A stretch of DNA of 64,000 nt from Chamaecrista fasciculata (Eukaryota; Streptophyta; Magnoliopsida; Fabales; Fabaceae): NCBI GenBank assembly GCA_003254925.1, contig QANZ01027282.1, positions 100,736 through 164,735 on the forward strand, given 5' to 3'. Every line of letters begins with the position of its first letter. The first letter of the stretch is position 1. This document shows, piece by piece, positions 50,802 through 62,062 of the stretch. The notes under the pieces are model-generated. The model saw nothing but the letters and a program-made list of their open reading frames with translations. It did not search any database and was not told the origin of the DNA. The translations under genes were made by a program, and so were the position numbers.

Positions 50802-50806
50802 TAGGT

Positions 50807-53750
50807 ATTGGTATTGGTATAATAAATGGCATTCATCAATCTTGAGTTTGTCCCTTATATATAGTCACATCAAGTCAACCAAAGTAACGGATCCAAATGA
50901 ATGTGATGTAGTAGCTCATTAATTGAGTCTTCTACTCAATTACTCAAGCCCTTCTGCTTCTGCCTTCTGTGATAGACGCAGTGTTTGGTCAAGACTTAAG
51001 ACATTCTACCATATAAATTCCATTTATGTGTTGTGGGTCATCTTTTAAGCCCACACAACACCGTTTTCATCTATTTTACACATGGCATTGGCTGACATTT
51101 TGAAGCAAGGGACAATTTTTTTGTCAAGATAGTGAATTGCATGAGAAAGCTAGCCACAATTTGGGGTAAGGTAAGTCATGTTTTAGTTTTGTAATTGCTA
51201 ATTGGGGTATTTTTCAAGTTTTGTATATCCCAAATCAAATATTTTTTTATACATTTTTCAAGGCCTTTTTTTTTTTGGGCCAGACTTAAAGGCCTTTTCT
51301 CTATCTTCTTTATCTTATAAAACTTGATACGTTTCAAAATTTATTTTGAAAATGCTATTTTAAAGGCCAAAGGAAGTGAACCTTTTTTTTGTTATATAAC
51401 TTCTCTGGTCTATATCCGCAAAGAATTCGACCCCCCAAACAAATAATGAATTAATCTATATTCTATACAGAAATTTTACAACTTAAATATTACGTCATAT
51501 TTGTTTATTTTTATTTAAAATAAAAACGTCATATAAAATAGCCCACGAAATGAAATTGGGTTGCTGGGGAAATGGCAATAAACACTCAAAANATTTTTCG
51601 AGTTTTGTTAATTATTTGCTACTTTTGTGCTGCATGTTATATATTTTATCATCATGCTGAGAAATGAACAAGATAGAATCCCTTTAAAGAAAACTTACAT
51701 TGACCTCATCTGTTATTCTGTGAATATGTGAAAGGTAAATTTTGCCCAAAAAAATGTCAAAGGTAAAACATCTCAAGTTCTCAACTTTCTTTGATGTCTA
51801 CTTTGTATTATCATTGATAAGCTTAATTAACAATTTCTTTAAATGTTATTTTCCTATTTTTAAATGGAAAACTCGTTCCCAGGCTTTTAAAATTACAGAA
51901 GTGTCTCCACTTTTCTAAATTAACGTTGTGATCAATTATAAGACAAACTAACAAAAGACTTTATTAACTTAATCAATCTTAACAGCGGTAAATTGAATCA
52001 ATTAACAAACCCAAAGAAGCCAACTTTACAAATTACAAATGATATATAAATATATAATTTTGATCCGTTTTAATTTTTTTGTAAGTAAAATCTTATAGAC
52101 CCAAAGTTATAACAACAACAATAGTAGTAGTAATAAACTAATAATAGCAATAACAACATTGATATGTTTCTATTCCTTGTTACTGTTTCCTCATTAATGG
52201 AAACCTAACTCCCTACCTAACCATAAAAAAAGGAAAGGTTGAAGATCTCTTACAATATAGTTTACCCAATGACGAAATGATGCAGAGGTATTGACTAAAT
52301 CAGCGCAGTCCATTCCTTTTTTTTTTTTAAAACAAAAAACACAGTTTAAGCAATGTGATACATTACTAAATACTCAAAATTATTAGCTTACAAATTCATA
52401 TGTGGACTGTAGTCCAGGAAAAAAAAGGTTTTCAATTTTTCATTAAATNCCAACCCAGCACGCGCTCACCCCTAGTTTTCATTAAATGCTTATTTTTACA
52501 TTCCATGCTATCTTTCAAGCGTCGCATCCATTTAAATTAATGCAGAGATTCTCGTTTGGAATTCAAAAAATGTATACATAAAAGTACGAAATGAAGGCTT
52601 ACCCACACAACTGGTCCCAGTGATGAAAATAAACAGAGATAAAGCCGATATATATAGACAAATAATCAAATATTAATCCTATGCCACAAATTTTTTCATT
52701 ACAAATTAAAGCTGCACCAAAAAGTTAAAACTTGTGAATTTAAGCATTAATTGTAGTCACTATCATTGGATTGACTTCACAAAGATTAGCAAATCCTTGT
52801 TTTTCTCTTACAAGTAAATTTTTTCCCCAAAAAGCTAACTAATCACCATTCATGATGGGAGTAATCAGTTGTCCAGTATATTAAATGGTGTATTAACGAA
52901 TATGATTGGTGTAATTAACATGGATTATTTGCTGTAAACTTGTAATGGAATCCCACGTGTGAAGAAATAACAGGATGATGGAACGCCTCGTGTCACCCGA
53001 CAGCTGGCAATGGATCCAGTCAAACATAACTTGCGTTGACTTCGTCTATCAACTCAAATTTTCCGCGCGGTTTCTATTTTTCTTTTTCACCTTTAAAAAA
53101 CTTTAATTTATTTTTGCACTTCTTCTTTTTTAAAAAATAATTGTTTCTTTCACTTTTCCCAATAAAACGTGTTATTCATTTATTCTATCAACTAAAAAAA
53201 TCTCCGAATTTATAAAAACATTTTTATGAAATTCAGATGGATTTTTCATTTTAGAGTTGAAAAAAATGAACTAGTTAATCCCTGAATTTCGCAGCCTGTA
53301 AAAATTAGTCGATAAAAACATCTTGCTTATTATAATGAATTCTTGTCGTCATATATCTAATGACTATTATCCAGAATTTCATCTAGAATTGATCCCCTGT
53401 GACCGTATTATAGATAACATGACTTGCTAAAGTTTGACTAAATGAAACTTGTCAATCCATAGGGTATAAAAAACTCTAAAATCAAATAAATATGAAAAAA
53501 AAACAGTACTATCATTCTCTTATTTGAATTCGTAGTTACGAAACATTCAAAAGAAACTCATTATCTCCGGAAATATCATAATCAGCAAAATTTCAATGAT
53601 AAATATATGCATTACCGAATGAGTAACTTATTAAGAAAGTAAAGTTCATTGAATGTAGTAGTTTTATCCTATATGTTAGAAAATTGCTTTTATATATTAA
53701 TGGCTTCCATTCATTTGGAAAATTTCAACAGATATAAGGAAGTAAAAGTC
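50807..53750. other. Long intergenic stretch upstream of the EDR4-like gene
   Basis: AT-rich, Ns at 51592 and 52449, no gene recognised. Near 52953 there is CACGTG (G-box/ABRE core) and at about 53035 TTGACT (W-box core), both about 0.8 kb before the transcribed leader. An odd GC-rich insert (CCAACCCAGCACGCG and on, 52450-52476) sits between two copies of CATTAAAT. Confidence 0.4.
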
Positions 53751-53761
53751 AGCGCATGGGT

Positions 53762-55050
53762 CCCGCGGGATGCCACGTCAGCAAGAAGCTTTTGCTTTAA
53801 ATGAGAGAGGCGCCGACTTTAAAGTCAGTGTCCCCTCCACCGTGGAAAAGCAAAACACGCACACTCACACATACCAACGAGATCGCGCACTCAAATGTGA
53901 AAACAGATTCTTGGAGAAGAAGAAGCACAAACAAACATAATTTCAAAAGCGAAGACGAACCAGAAGAGAGAAAAACAAAGAAAGAGAGAGAGAAGCAAAG
54001 AGAAGCTCTCTTTTGTTTCTCAGTGTTGACTGAAATTCCCTTCTAAACACGAAATAGAAGACTCTTATTAGCCTTTGCGCCAACGAAAACGTTTCTCTCT
54101 CTCTCTCTCTTCAACTTTCCTAACGGGTTAGTTTCATTTCTCACTTTCAAATTTCGTCACACTTTATGATCTCCCTGTGAATTTTGATCTTCGAACTTCA
54201 ATTTCTCAGGAATTTGCATCTATGTCTCTGTGAATTTTCATCTCCACGCCTGCATTTTTGTTTCACTTATTGTCTATTCAAATTATGCGAGTCCCCTTCT
54301 TCAGATTTTCTTTTCCTCCCCTTTTCTCATTGCCCTGCTGCTATCTGTTCTCTTTGTGGTACCTGTTGCAATTTCCTTAGATGCATAGCTGTTACAGTGT
54401 CCGATCTAACCCGGAAAACAAGGTGATTTGAAATAATTATAATATATTTTCTTGTTTCTCATCTACGCGCGTGACTGCGTTCTTCTTCATTTCTTTTTTC
54501 CAACTTGTTTTTTTTCCCTTTTGTTTGATACAAATTTATGAGCTACTAATTCGACTATAAACTCAGACACTCAGAAAATTTTGTGGATAACTAAATTATT
54601 ACTATATTGAGACATGTGGATCCGAGGGTGGCTCTCTGGCTGTTTAGTTCTAAGTATTAAGCTATTCATAATCAATTTGCAGGATTGAACCTCGCAGGGT
54701 AAATAGATATATTCAATACGCCTAGCTACAACCTATAAAACTTTTCTTGTGTCTACTTGTGTGTGGAGTTAAAATTCGTGTTCTCTGTTCTTTCTTTAGT
54801 CTTTTCTCTGTTTTTTCTTTTAACAAAAAGGAATGTAACTATAATTACTAGTCTTTGATTGAATATAAATGACATCTTTGCCTGTCTGTAATCTGTTAAG
54901 TATCGAACCTTAACTTGTCTTTTCTCTTATGCAGACAGTGAGAACTCCGAAGGGCTTTGTTTTCTCAGAGCCTTAACATTCTTTGTGCGTTTATGTGGTA
55001 TTTGATTTTGGCATCTACGATTGTTTGTTTTATTGCAAAATTGGAGTAAG
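53762..55050 (+). promoter_or_regulatory. Promoter edge and multi-exon leader of the EDR4-like gene
   Basis: GCCACGTCAGC (TGACGTGG-type bZIP site) at about 53771. A transcribed-looking leader begins about 53800, with a CT microsatellite at about 54092-54110. Donor-like AAG then GTGATT at about 54422 and acceptor-like TGCAG at about 54930 suggest leader introns. The 81-codon frame at 53801-54046 is purine-rich and not protein-like; as an upstream frame it could still affect translation. Confidence 0.45.
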
Positions 55051-58000
55051 ATGTCAGGTGAACTGACCACAAAAATTCGACTAGTTAGATGTCCTAAATG
55101 CCGGCTGGTTCTTCCAGAACTTCCACATTATAATGTGTACAAGTGTGGTGGATGTGGTACAACTCTTCAAGGTAACAAATCACGTCACTCTCTGATTTTG
55201 CTCTTCAAGTTTTATCCTCAAAACGAGAAAAAGATGTTTAAGCTGTGAAGTTTTGGCTGTTGCGCTTTACAAACATTAAAAAATTATGTGCTTGGGTTGT
55301 TCACAAACATTCAAATCATATTATTTTTGTGATATGTCTTGTGCTGCGCATGTGTTAATTTTTAACTGAGATCATCCTTTTGTGCTATAAACAGCTAAGA
55401 AACGAAAAAATGAGGCTGCAAATCCAGAGACTGGCGCACGTGAAACTGATGCAACTCTTGGAAATGCAATGAACCTTGCTTCAGAAGATAAAGAATTCAA
55501 CAATGACGAGCAGCCAGTTGTTTCTCAAGAGAAATTTCTGAGGGCAAAAACATTGAGTTCTTCATCAGGAGAATGTTCTCTGGACGGAGATGGTGGAGGC
55601 AGTCAAAACGAAAATGGGGAATGCAATGGAGAACAACCAGCTCTTCCACAGGTGAAAGTTTTTAGTACAAAAACAACTAGTTCTTCCTCAGGAGAATGCT
55701 CTTTGGATGGAGATGGTGGAAGTGGTCAAAATGAAAATGGGAATTGCAACGGAGAGCAGCTAGTTCTTCCTCATGAGAAAGTTTTCAGTACAAAGACAAC
55801 AACTAGTTCTTCCTTACGAGAGTGCTCTTTGGATGGAGATGTTGGGAGTGGTCAAAATGAAAATGGGAATTGCAACGCAGAGCAGCTAGTTCTTCCTCAG
55901 AAGAAAGTTTTCAGTACAAAGACAACTAGTTCTTCCCCGGGAGAGTGCTCTTTGGATGGAGATAGTGCAATATGTCAAAACGAAAATGGGGAATGCAATG
56001 GAGGGCAGCCAGTTCTTCTTCAGGAGAAGGTTTTAAGTACAAGAATTACTAGTTCTTCCTCCGGAGAATGCTCTTTGGATGAAGATGGTGCAATATGTCA
56101 AAACGAAATTGGGGAATGCAATGACGAGCAGCCAGTTCCTCCTCAGGAGAAGATTCTGAGGAAAGAAACAACCAGTTCTTCTTCAAGAGAATACTCTATG
56201 GATGAAGATGAGGGAAGCGATGAAAAGGAAAATGGGGTATGCAGTGGAGAGAAGTCAATTGTTCCTTGTGAGCAAGCTCTAAGGACAAAAACAACTAGTT
56301 CTTCCTCAGGATGTTCTGCCGAGCTAACACAGATTGAGATTAAGGCCTCATCATTAGCTGGAGCAGAAGAGTCAGATGATGAAATCTTGCCATCAAATGA
56401 AGCAGAAGAGAAGTTAAGTAACCCATCAGATGGAGTAGATGTCAACAATGACAAATCTGCTCTAATAGAAGGAAAACTTGAATCTGCATGTGAAAAGGAG
56501 AGCATATCAGTTGTTATTCCTTGTAAATCTGAAGAAGGTATCATTTCTAGTAATCCTTTATCTTCTCCTAACAAGCAAATGGAGGAAGCACAAGAAAGCA
56601 TTCACCACAACCGAGAATCTGTAAGGTCTGTTGATACATTCCCTGAGCAACATTTGAATCCATTTGATGATACTGATGATGTTGCTGATGATGTCTTTGA
56701 GAGAAGGCGTAGGAAGGGAAAAGGCCCTATTTATAGCACGCTTGTTCCATCAGGTTTGCCAAACGGAAAGCATCATGACATAGAAAACAACAAAAGGAGT
56801 CAACACAAAGAGCTAAAGACTACAAGACTTGATCGCCCAGTTAGGCGTTGGGAGAGGGAAGAGAGACAAGAATTTCCACCCAGAATGCCCTTTCGTCGAA
56901 GTGGTTCACAATATGGCTATGAAAGTGACATCTCGTTAAGTCAAATGCATGATGATGAGCAGTTTTTCAGTACCTCAAGCGTTCTTTCACGGGACTCCTA
57001 CGAGGACTCTGACGAGGAGAAGATGAAATTGTTGAGAATAATCTATAAACTGCAGAATCAGCTCAACAGAACAAGCTCTATGAATGGGCGAGAAACAAAT
57101 GGAAGACTTTCCACCGGTGTCTCTTATGAAGGTAGACGTATTCCTACATCCCATAGCCATGGCTTTCACGAAGGAAGAAGATTTAGTCATGATCTTGGTG
57201 ATCCTTGGAGTGATGGAAGATACAATCATGGAATAACCAACTGGCGAGAGAGGAGTAAAATTTCACGAATACCCTTTTCAGCTGAGGCAAGAAGCAGCAC
57301 TCACCATATGGATAATTCATGCTCCGTTTGTTCTCACCAAGAGAGACGATACTCAGTGGAATTTCCTCCACATGATCTCTACCAGCACCAGCAGTACCAT
57401 CATGGTCACAGAAACTGTTGCTTTTCTCATAGCTCTTATCCTTCCACAAGTACATCAAGATCAATGGGCTCTAGACCTCCATTATACGGTCGTGTTACTA
57501 AACCTGAAGATCAGAGACACAGGGCTCATGAAATGAGAACGTACTTAAGAGAAAAACAGAGTTCATTTAAGAGACATTTCCGACCAGTGGCTGGTGGGGC
57601 TCCTTTTGTGACGTGTCGGAATTGCTTCAAGTTGCTTCAGCTGCCAGCTGATTTTCTTCTTTTCAAGAGGGTATGCCATAAGCTAAAATGTGGTTCGTGT
57701 TCAGAAATCCTCAAGTTTTCACTGCAAGACAGAAGTCATATAGTTTCTTATGTACCTAGTGATCAGCTCGGTTACGACCAAAGCGAGGTGATTAAAGGGG
57801 GGAGCATTATTAATATGGTTTCTTCTTCAGCTTATCGTGCCAATTATTTTCATTCCTCGCATGTGGTCCCTGTTTCGTTCGATGATGATTACGGACAGTC
57901 TCTGTTTATAAGCTACTCCTCGGAAGGAGATCCTGTTTCTCTGATCCCATTTCTTCCTTTGCATGGCAGTGAGGAAAAGAAGATTGCTTCAAGACGACAT

Positions 58001-58180
58001 TCTCGCACAAGTACGGTTGCTGAGGAAACATACGAATCAACGGGGGTTACCTCAGATGTGTCTAGATCAGAGGCACCACCGAGAAGTTCACCACTTCATC
58101 AACTGATGGGTTACTCCTCACTAAGTCAAGTGTTAAGAGGGTCTGAGTCATTTGGTGAAGGTAATGAGCTCATGCACTAG
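55051..58180 (+). CDS. EDR4-like zinc-ribbon protein (DUF3133 family)
   Basis: Two exons, 55051-55171 and 55395-58180; 968 residues. The N-terminal zinc ribbon is C14PKC17 ... C32GGC35 (LVRCPKCRLVLPEL, YKCGGCGTTLQ). A long acidic Ser-rich region follows with about seven tandem copies of a ~41-residue unit (core SSSSGECSLDGDG..QNENG, nucleotides about 55547-56330). Then come RRWEREERQEFPPRMPFRRS and a short helical segment (EEKMKLLRIIYKLQNQLN). The C-terminal DUF3133 zinc ribbon is C781RNC784 ... C806GSC809 (PFVTCRNCFKLLQLP, KLKCGSCSEILKFS). Arabidopsis EDR4 restrains salicylate-linked defence and affects EDR1 localisation; the role here is by family only. The intron after TTLQ is typical of the family. 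Confidence 0.88.
55547..56330 (+). repeat. In-frame ~123-bp tandem repeat in the EDR4-like gene
   Basis: Seven diverged copies marked by ACTAGTTCTTCCTC-like starts at about 55547, 55670, 55797, 55921, 56045, 56168 and 56292. Period 120-129 bases, always a multiple of three. Copies 2-5 are closest to each other, suggesting recent expansion in the middle. Confidence 0.85.
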
Positions 58181-58803
58181 AATAACATGATTTGAGTTGA
58201 GCCGAAATGCTATAATCTTTAAGAGCCATTGGGGAGTTCCTTGTGTGAATTGGATTTGCTGGCTGCTGCATCCAACACATCATACTAAAACTTAGGCAGT
58301 TTAGCTTCATTATATTGTTTTATTTATACTATTTATTTGGGCAACATGTGCCATTGTTCATGCATGTGGAAGTAGATCATTGGGATAAAATTATAATTGT
58401 TGGTGTATATATAGAGTTATTGTAAGATTTTAAACTTCAGTGTATAACAGGATTATCTCAATCTTTACACATTGAAGAATAACACCAATTTTGGGTGTTT
58501 TATTCAATTGTGCTGTGTTTCTTCTTATTTGACAAAAAAAATGTATTCCTTCCATACATGGTTAGAGACCAAGTAAATATAAGTTGGTGGAAAGAGTTCA
58601 AAAGGGGCTTCAAAGAACCATGAACCATCTAATTAAACAAAAAAGATTTCATTTTGCTACAAGAATTTCAAAAATTTTGACATTTTAAAGCAAAATGAAT
58701 CTCCCAAGTTGGTGAGTAATCAGAAAATCAGCTCCCCAATATGACACGATCACTCTCCTTTCACCGACCATGTTAGTTGGATATGAATCTAATCATATCG
58801 AAT
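58181..58803. other. Convergent 3' regions
   Basis: 3' untranslated regions of the EDR4-like gene (left) and EIF1AD (right). No gene or hairpin of note. Confidence 0.45.
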
Positions 58804-60560
58804 TCAAGCATCAACGTCTGAACTGGATTCTGAATCTTCATCCGTTGGCGTCTCAAAAGGTCTCAATCTGTTCGTGTTAGCTTCCAATGGGGGAAGTCCA
58901 TCATCATCATCATCATCACTGGAGTCCCTCTCACTCTCTTGTTGGGAGGTGTTTCCACGCAAATTTTCATTTGAATCATCTAGCGTATTACATCTAAAAA
59001 TTTCAGGCCTACATGAAATAATGATTGAAAAGGTGAGAATAAGATGAAATAAGACGAGATTACTTTTAATGATCAGAGTCCACAATATGAAATGATTTAT
59101 GCAATATTTCATTCTTGCTTAGAAAATTCAGAATTATCAACAAGAGCACACCATTCTGGAGTTTTCTGAAGTACTCGAACTTGTTCATGGTAAAGAACTT
59201 GAGAAACAATACATGCAACCTTGCTACCTGATTCAAGAGCCTTTTCCTTTCCACTATCATCAACCACAACAAAGTTCCCTGCACATTGACAAAGCAGCTT
59301 ATGTTGATTGAACAACGAAATGGAAGTAGAATGGAATTCCAGCGGAAATTGGTTTTCATCACCAATTCCCAGATCAAATTTGTGATTTCCTGGTTTCAAA
59401 ATCATTTTGAAGGGTTCATGATCTGGTGTTGCATTAAGTGAAGATAACCAAATGGTTCCATATTGGATTCCCTGAAGCTAGAACATGTCATTTTTTTAAA
59501 TAAATATAATATACGTCAAAAACATACGAAAGTAGCCTTTCACTTAAACCAGAAAGCACTGACTTGCTTCTAGCATAGAACAAACCTCGTTTTATCCACA
59601 TGCTCTTTTGGAATTTAGCTGGGAACAGAGCTAGTAATTTCTCACCACGTGCATCCATTACCTTAAGAAACATACAAATCAATATGGAATCAGAAATAAG
59701 AAGTAATATGTCTATTAGAGAAACCTCGACTGATAAAGACATAGGACACGAGTGCATGAGTTTCTATGGACAAAGATACTATATCTCACTCTATAGTCTC
59801 ACCATATTTGTAGGTTTACCTTGTTTGTCCAATTATGATTTTTTGCCAGTTAATTAAAACGCAAAATTGGTGCCCTTTCCAATTTCTCTCTCTAACCATG
59901 GTTTCCCCTTTTTCTCTCTTACTGGGGTAGTCACATACTATAGACTAGAGTATAAACAAGCCCTGGACTTTGATTTTGATAGACTTTATCAGAATTATTT
60001 TCTTTTTTATTCAAGCACTCAGCTATGAGCCATTGTTTATCAGCTTATATATGAACATGCAGGCAGGAAGGTAAGGTTCTAATCATTCAGTATAGGAAAA
60101 CCAAAACCATTGTGAACTTTCAACAGCAAAGGCAAGTGTGTATACTACATTGGTACTACAGCAATAGGCGAAATAGGAAAATGTCAAATTTGCAGTTTCA
60201 ACTTCTCTAGCAAAGACAGCGAAGTAAATTATGCAAAACCATCCCCAGATGTCAAATCAGTAATTTACAGAGCCAACTTACCCCAATTTCCCTTCTTTCT
60301 CCTTCCCTCTCCCATACTCATATAGTTCTATTGAGAGAAGAACGAGATTTTATTAAACATCAACAATAAACAATTCTACGGAGCTAGAACTGAGCAAAGA
60401 TACACAGTTGGCAAGGTTCAAATTTTCAAAGGAGGGGAATTGGTACCTCGATGAGATTAGAACCGCGAAGAGACACCACCTTCATGAAGCTTTGGCCATG
60501 TTGCAGAGTAACGAAACATTCCTCTTTTGCCCTCAGCAAATTTTTCCTTCCTGCTCCCAT
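58804..60560 (-). CDS. EIF1AD-like S1/IF1-domain RNA-binding protein
   Basis: Four exons on the minus strand: 60560-60447, 59661-59586, 59278-59152, 59008-58804; 173 residues. It begins MGAGRKNLLRAKEECFVTLQ. The OB-fold (about 15-105) reads VVSLRGSNLIEVMDARGEK, LFPAKFQKSMWIKRGNFVVV and KVACIVSQVLYHEQVRVLQK, matching EIF1AD rather than eIF1A itself (PAKFQK..WIKRG and the HVR-LQK end of the fold). The tail is acidic (SSDDDDDDG, DEDSESSSDVDA), as in the family. EIF1AD is a nuclear, ribosome-assembly-linked protein conserved from plants to animals. The short exons explain why no long open frame is seen here. An N-terminal stretch differs from animal EIF1AD, so the exact start is inferred from the first Met in frame. 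Confidence 0.88.
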
Positions 60561-62062
60561 TGCAGTTCGCTTTTCTTTTTCTACAACAAATGCACAAATA
60601 ATAAGCCGAAAGGCCTAAAACCCAATACAAAAGAAGAATATGCACAAAAACCCAAATAAACTGAAGCACCTGGCCGCCCCTTCGAACAAAAGCAATAGAA
60701 CTCAAAAGCAATAATCAATGGACGAGTTTACATCAGCTAACAGCAGCGAAGGAATCTCAAGAGGAAGAGACACCACCGAATCGGAAGGCAGGTTAATTAC
60801 AGTTTTACATAAGCCACTCGATCTGCTACTTGGACATCAAACTATCTAACGTAAAACCCTATATGTTCCAGCAATCAAGATTGCTTTCAGTTTCTGATAT
60901 TAGATTAGCTTTATTTTATTAGAATTAAATAACAGTTTTTTTTTGTCAAAATTATATAACAGTTAACAGTTGTCAAATTGTATTGATGAAGGCAACTGTC
61001 AAAATGGCCTGGCCCATACAATAGGGCGGGGCTGGCAGTTTTCTAAATGGGCTAGAAACTCAACTTTGAATAAGAAAAAACCAAACATGAGTACACTTAA
61101 CTTGCTTTTAGTTAGTTTAAACTGGGACTCCTTGAGGAATTAACAAATGCCAAAAAGATTTTCTATATATTTCTTATCTAATAAATAATATAACACGTAA
61201 CTAATCTATTTGTTATAAGTTTTTTCAATAAATACATTACATGTACCAAAATATTTTTTGATAATTAATAATAATAGAGAAATAATATTAAAGATACTCT
61301 TTTGTATAATCAATTATAAAAAAGAATAAAATAAATTAAACTTGCAGTCAGAGAAATTTTATAACAAAAATTATTTGAATTTCTCTATTAACAAATTGTA
61401 CCAATATTATTCTCATTAACGAATTTCAGCTTGAAGAGACCTGCTACATCATTAAGCCTGGAAATTTGGGAATTGGGAGTTTGTGTTTGTTTCATGTTTT
61501 GAATTTTCGAGTTTTGACTCCTTTCAAATTATTTATGTGTTCCTCAAAAAGACAAGTCTTTAAAATATTTTTTAACAAGAATAAATCATTTTTATAAAAG
61601 CAATATAATTTTCAATTAAAATAGTTCTAAAGTTCTTTTCAATTTTTATTTTTAAACTTTAGTAGTTAATTTAACATTTGTATTTTGTAGACCTTAACAA
61701 AAAGGTACTGGACTATTGGCCGAGTCGTGAAAGTCGAGCCAACCATGTTCTTAATCTTCATAGAAGGTTGCGAATCCTGTTTCATCATTGAAACATAAGG
61801 ATACAAAAATATACTTGGTTCTTCTAAACACTAAAAGACGCATCGTTGCCACAATTGAATTATTCAACACGAAGGAGGAAGGAAGACGCTCAAGTCTAAA
61901 AGCCAAAAGAAAAAGTAAAGAATTTCATATTCAAGTTCATCACATGACTGCAGAAATAGATGTGAGGAATTCTCTGCAAGAAATAACATTATTCAACTCT
62001 TTTTCAGTTACTCGCCATTGAAATGACGGAAAAATTTAGTCCGTAAATTTCTGGATGCCAAC
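60561..62062. other. Promoter of EIF1AD and intergenic DNA
   Basis: GGCCCAT at 61011 and TGGGCT at 61048-61053 are site II motifs about 450-490 bases upstream of the EIF1AD start, usual for housekeeping genes. The rest, to 62062, is AT-rich DNA and the 3' region of QCR10. The 77-codon frame at 61788-62021 is not recognised. Confidence 0.4.
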
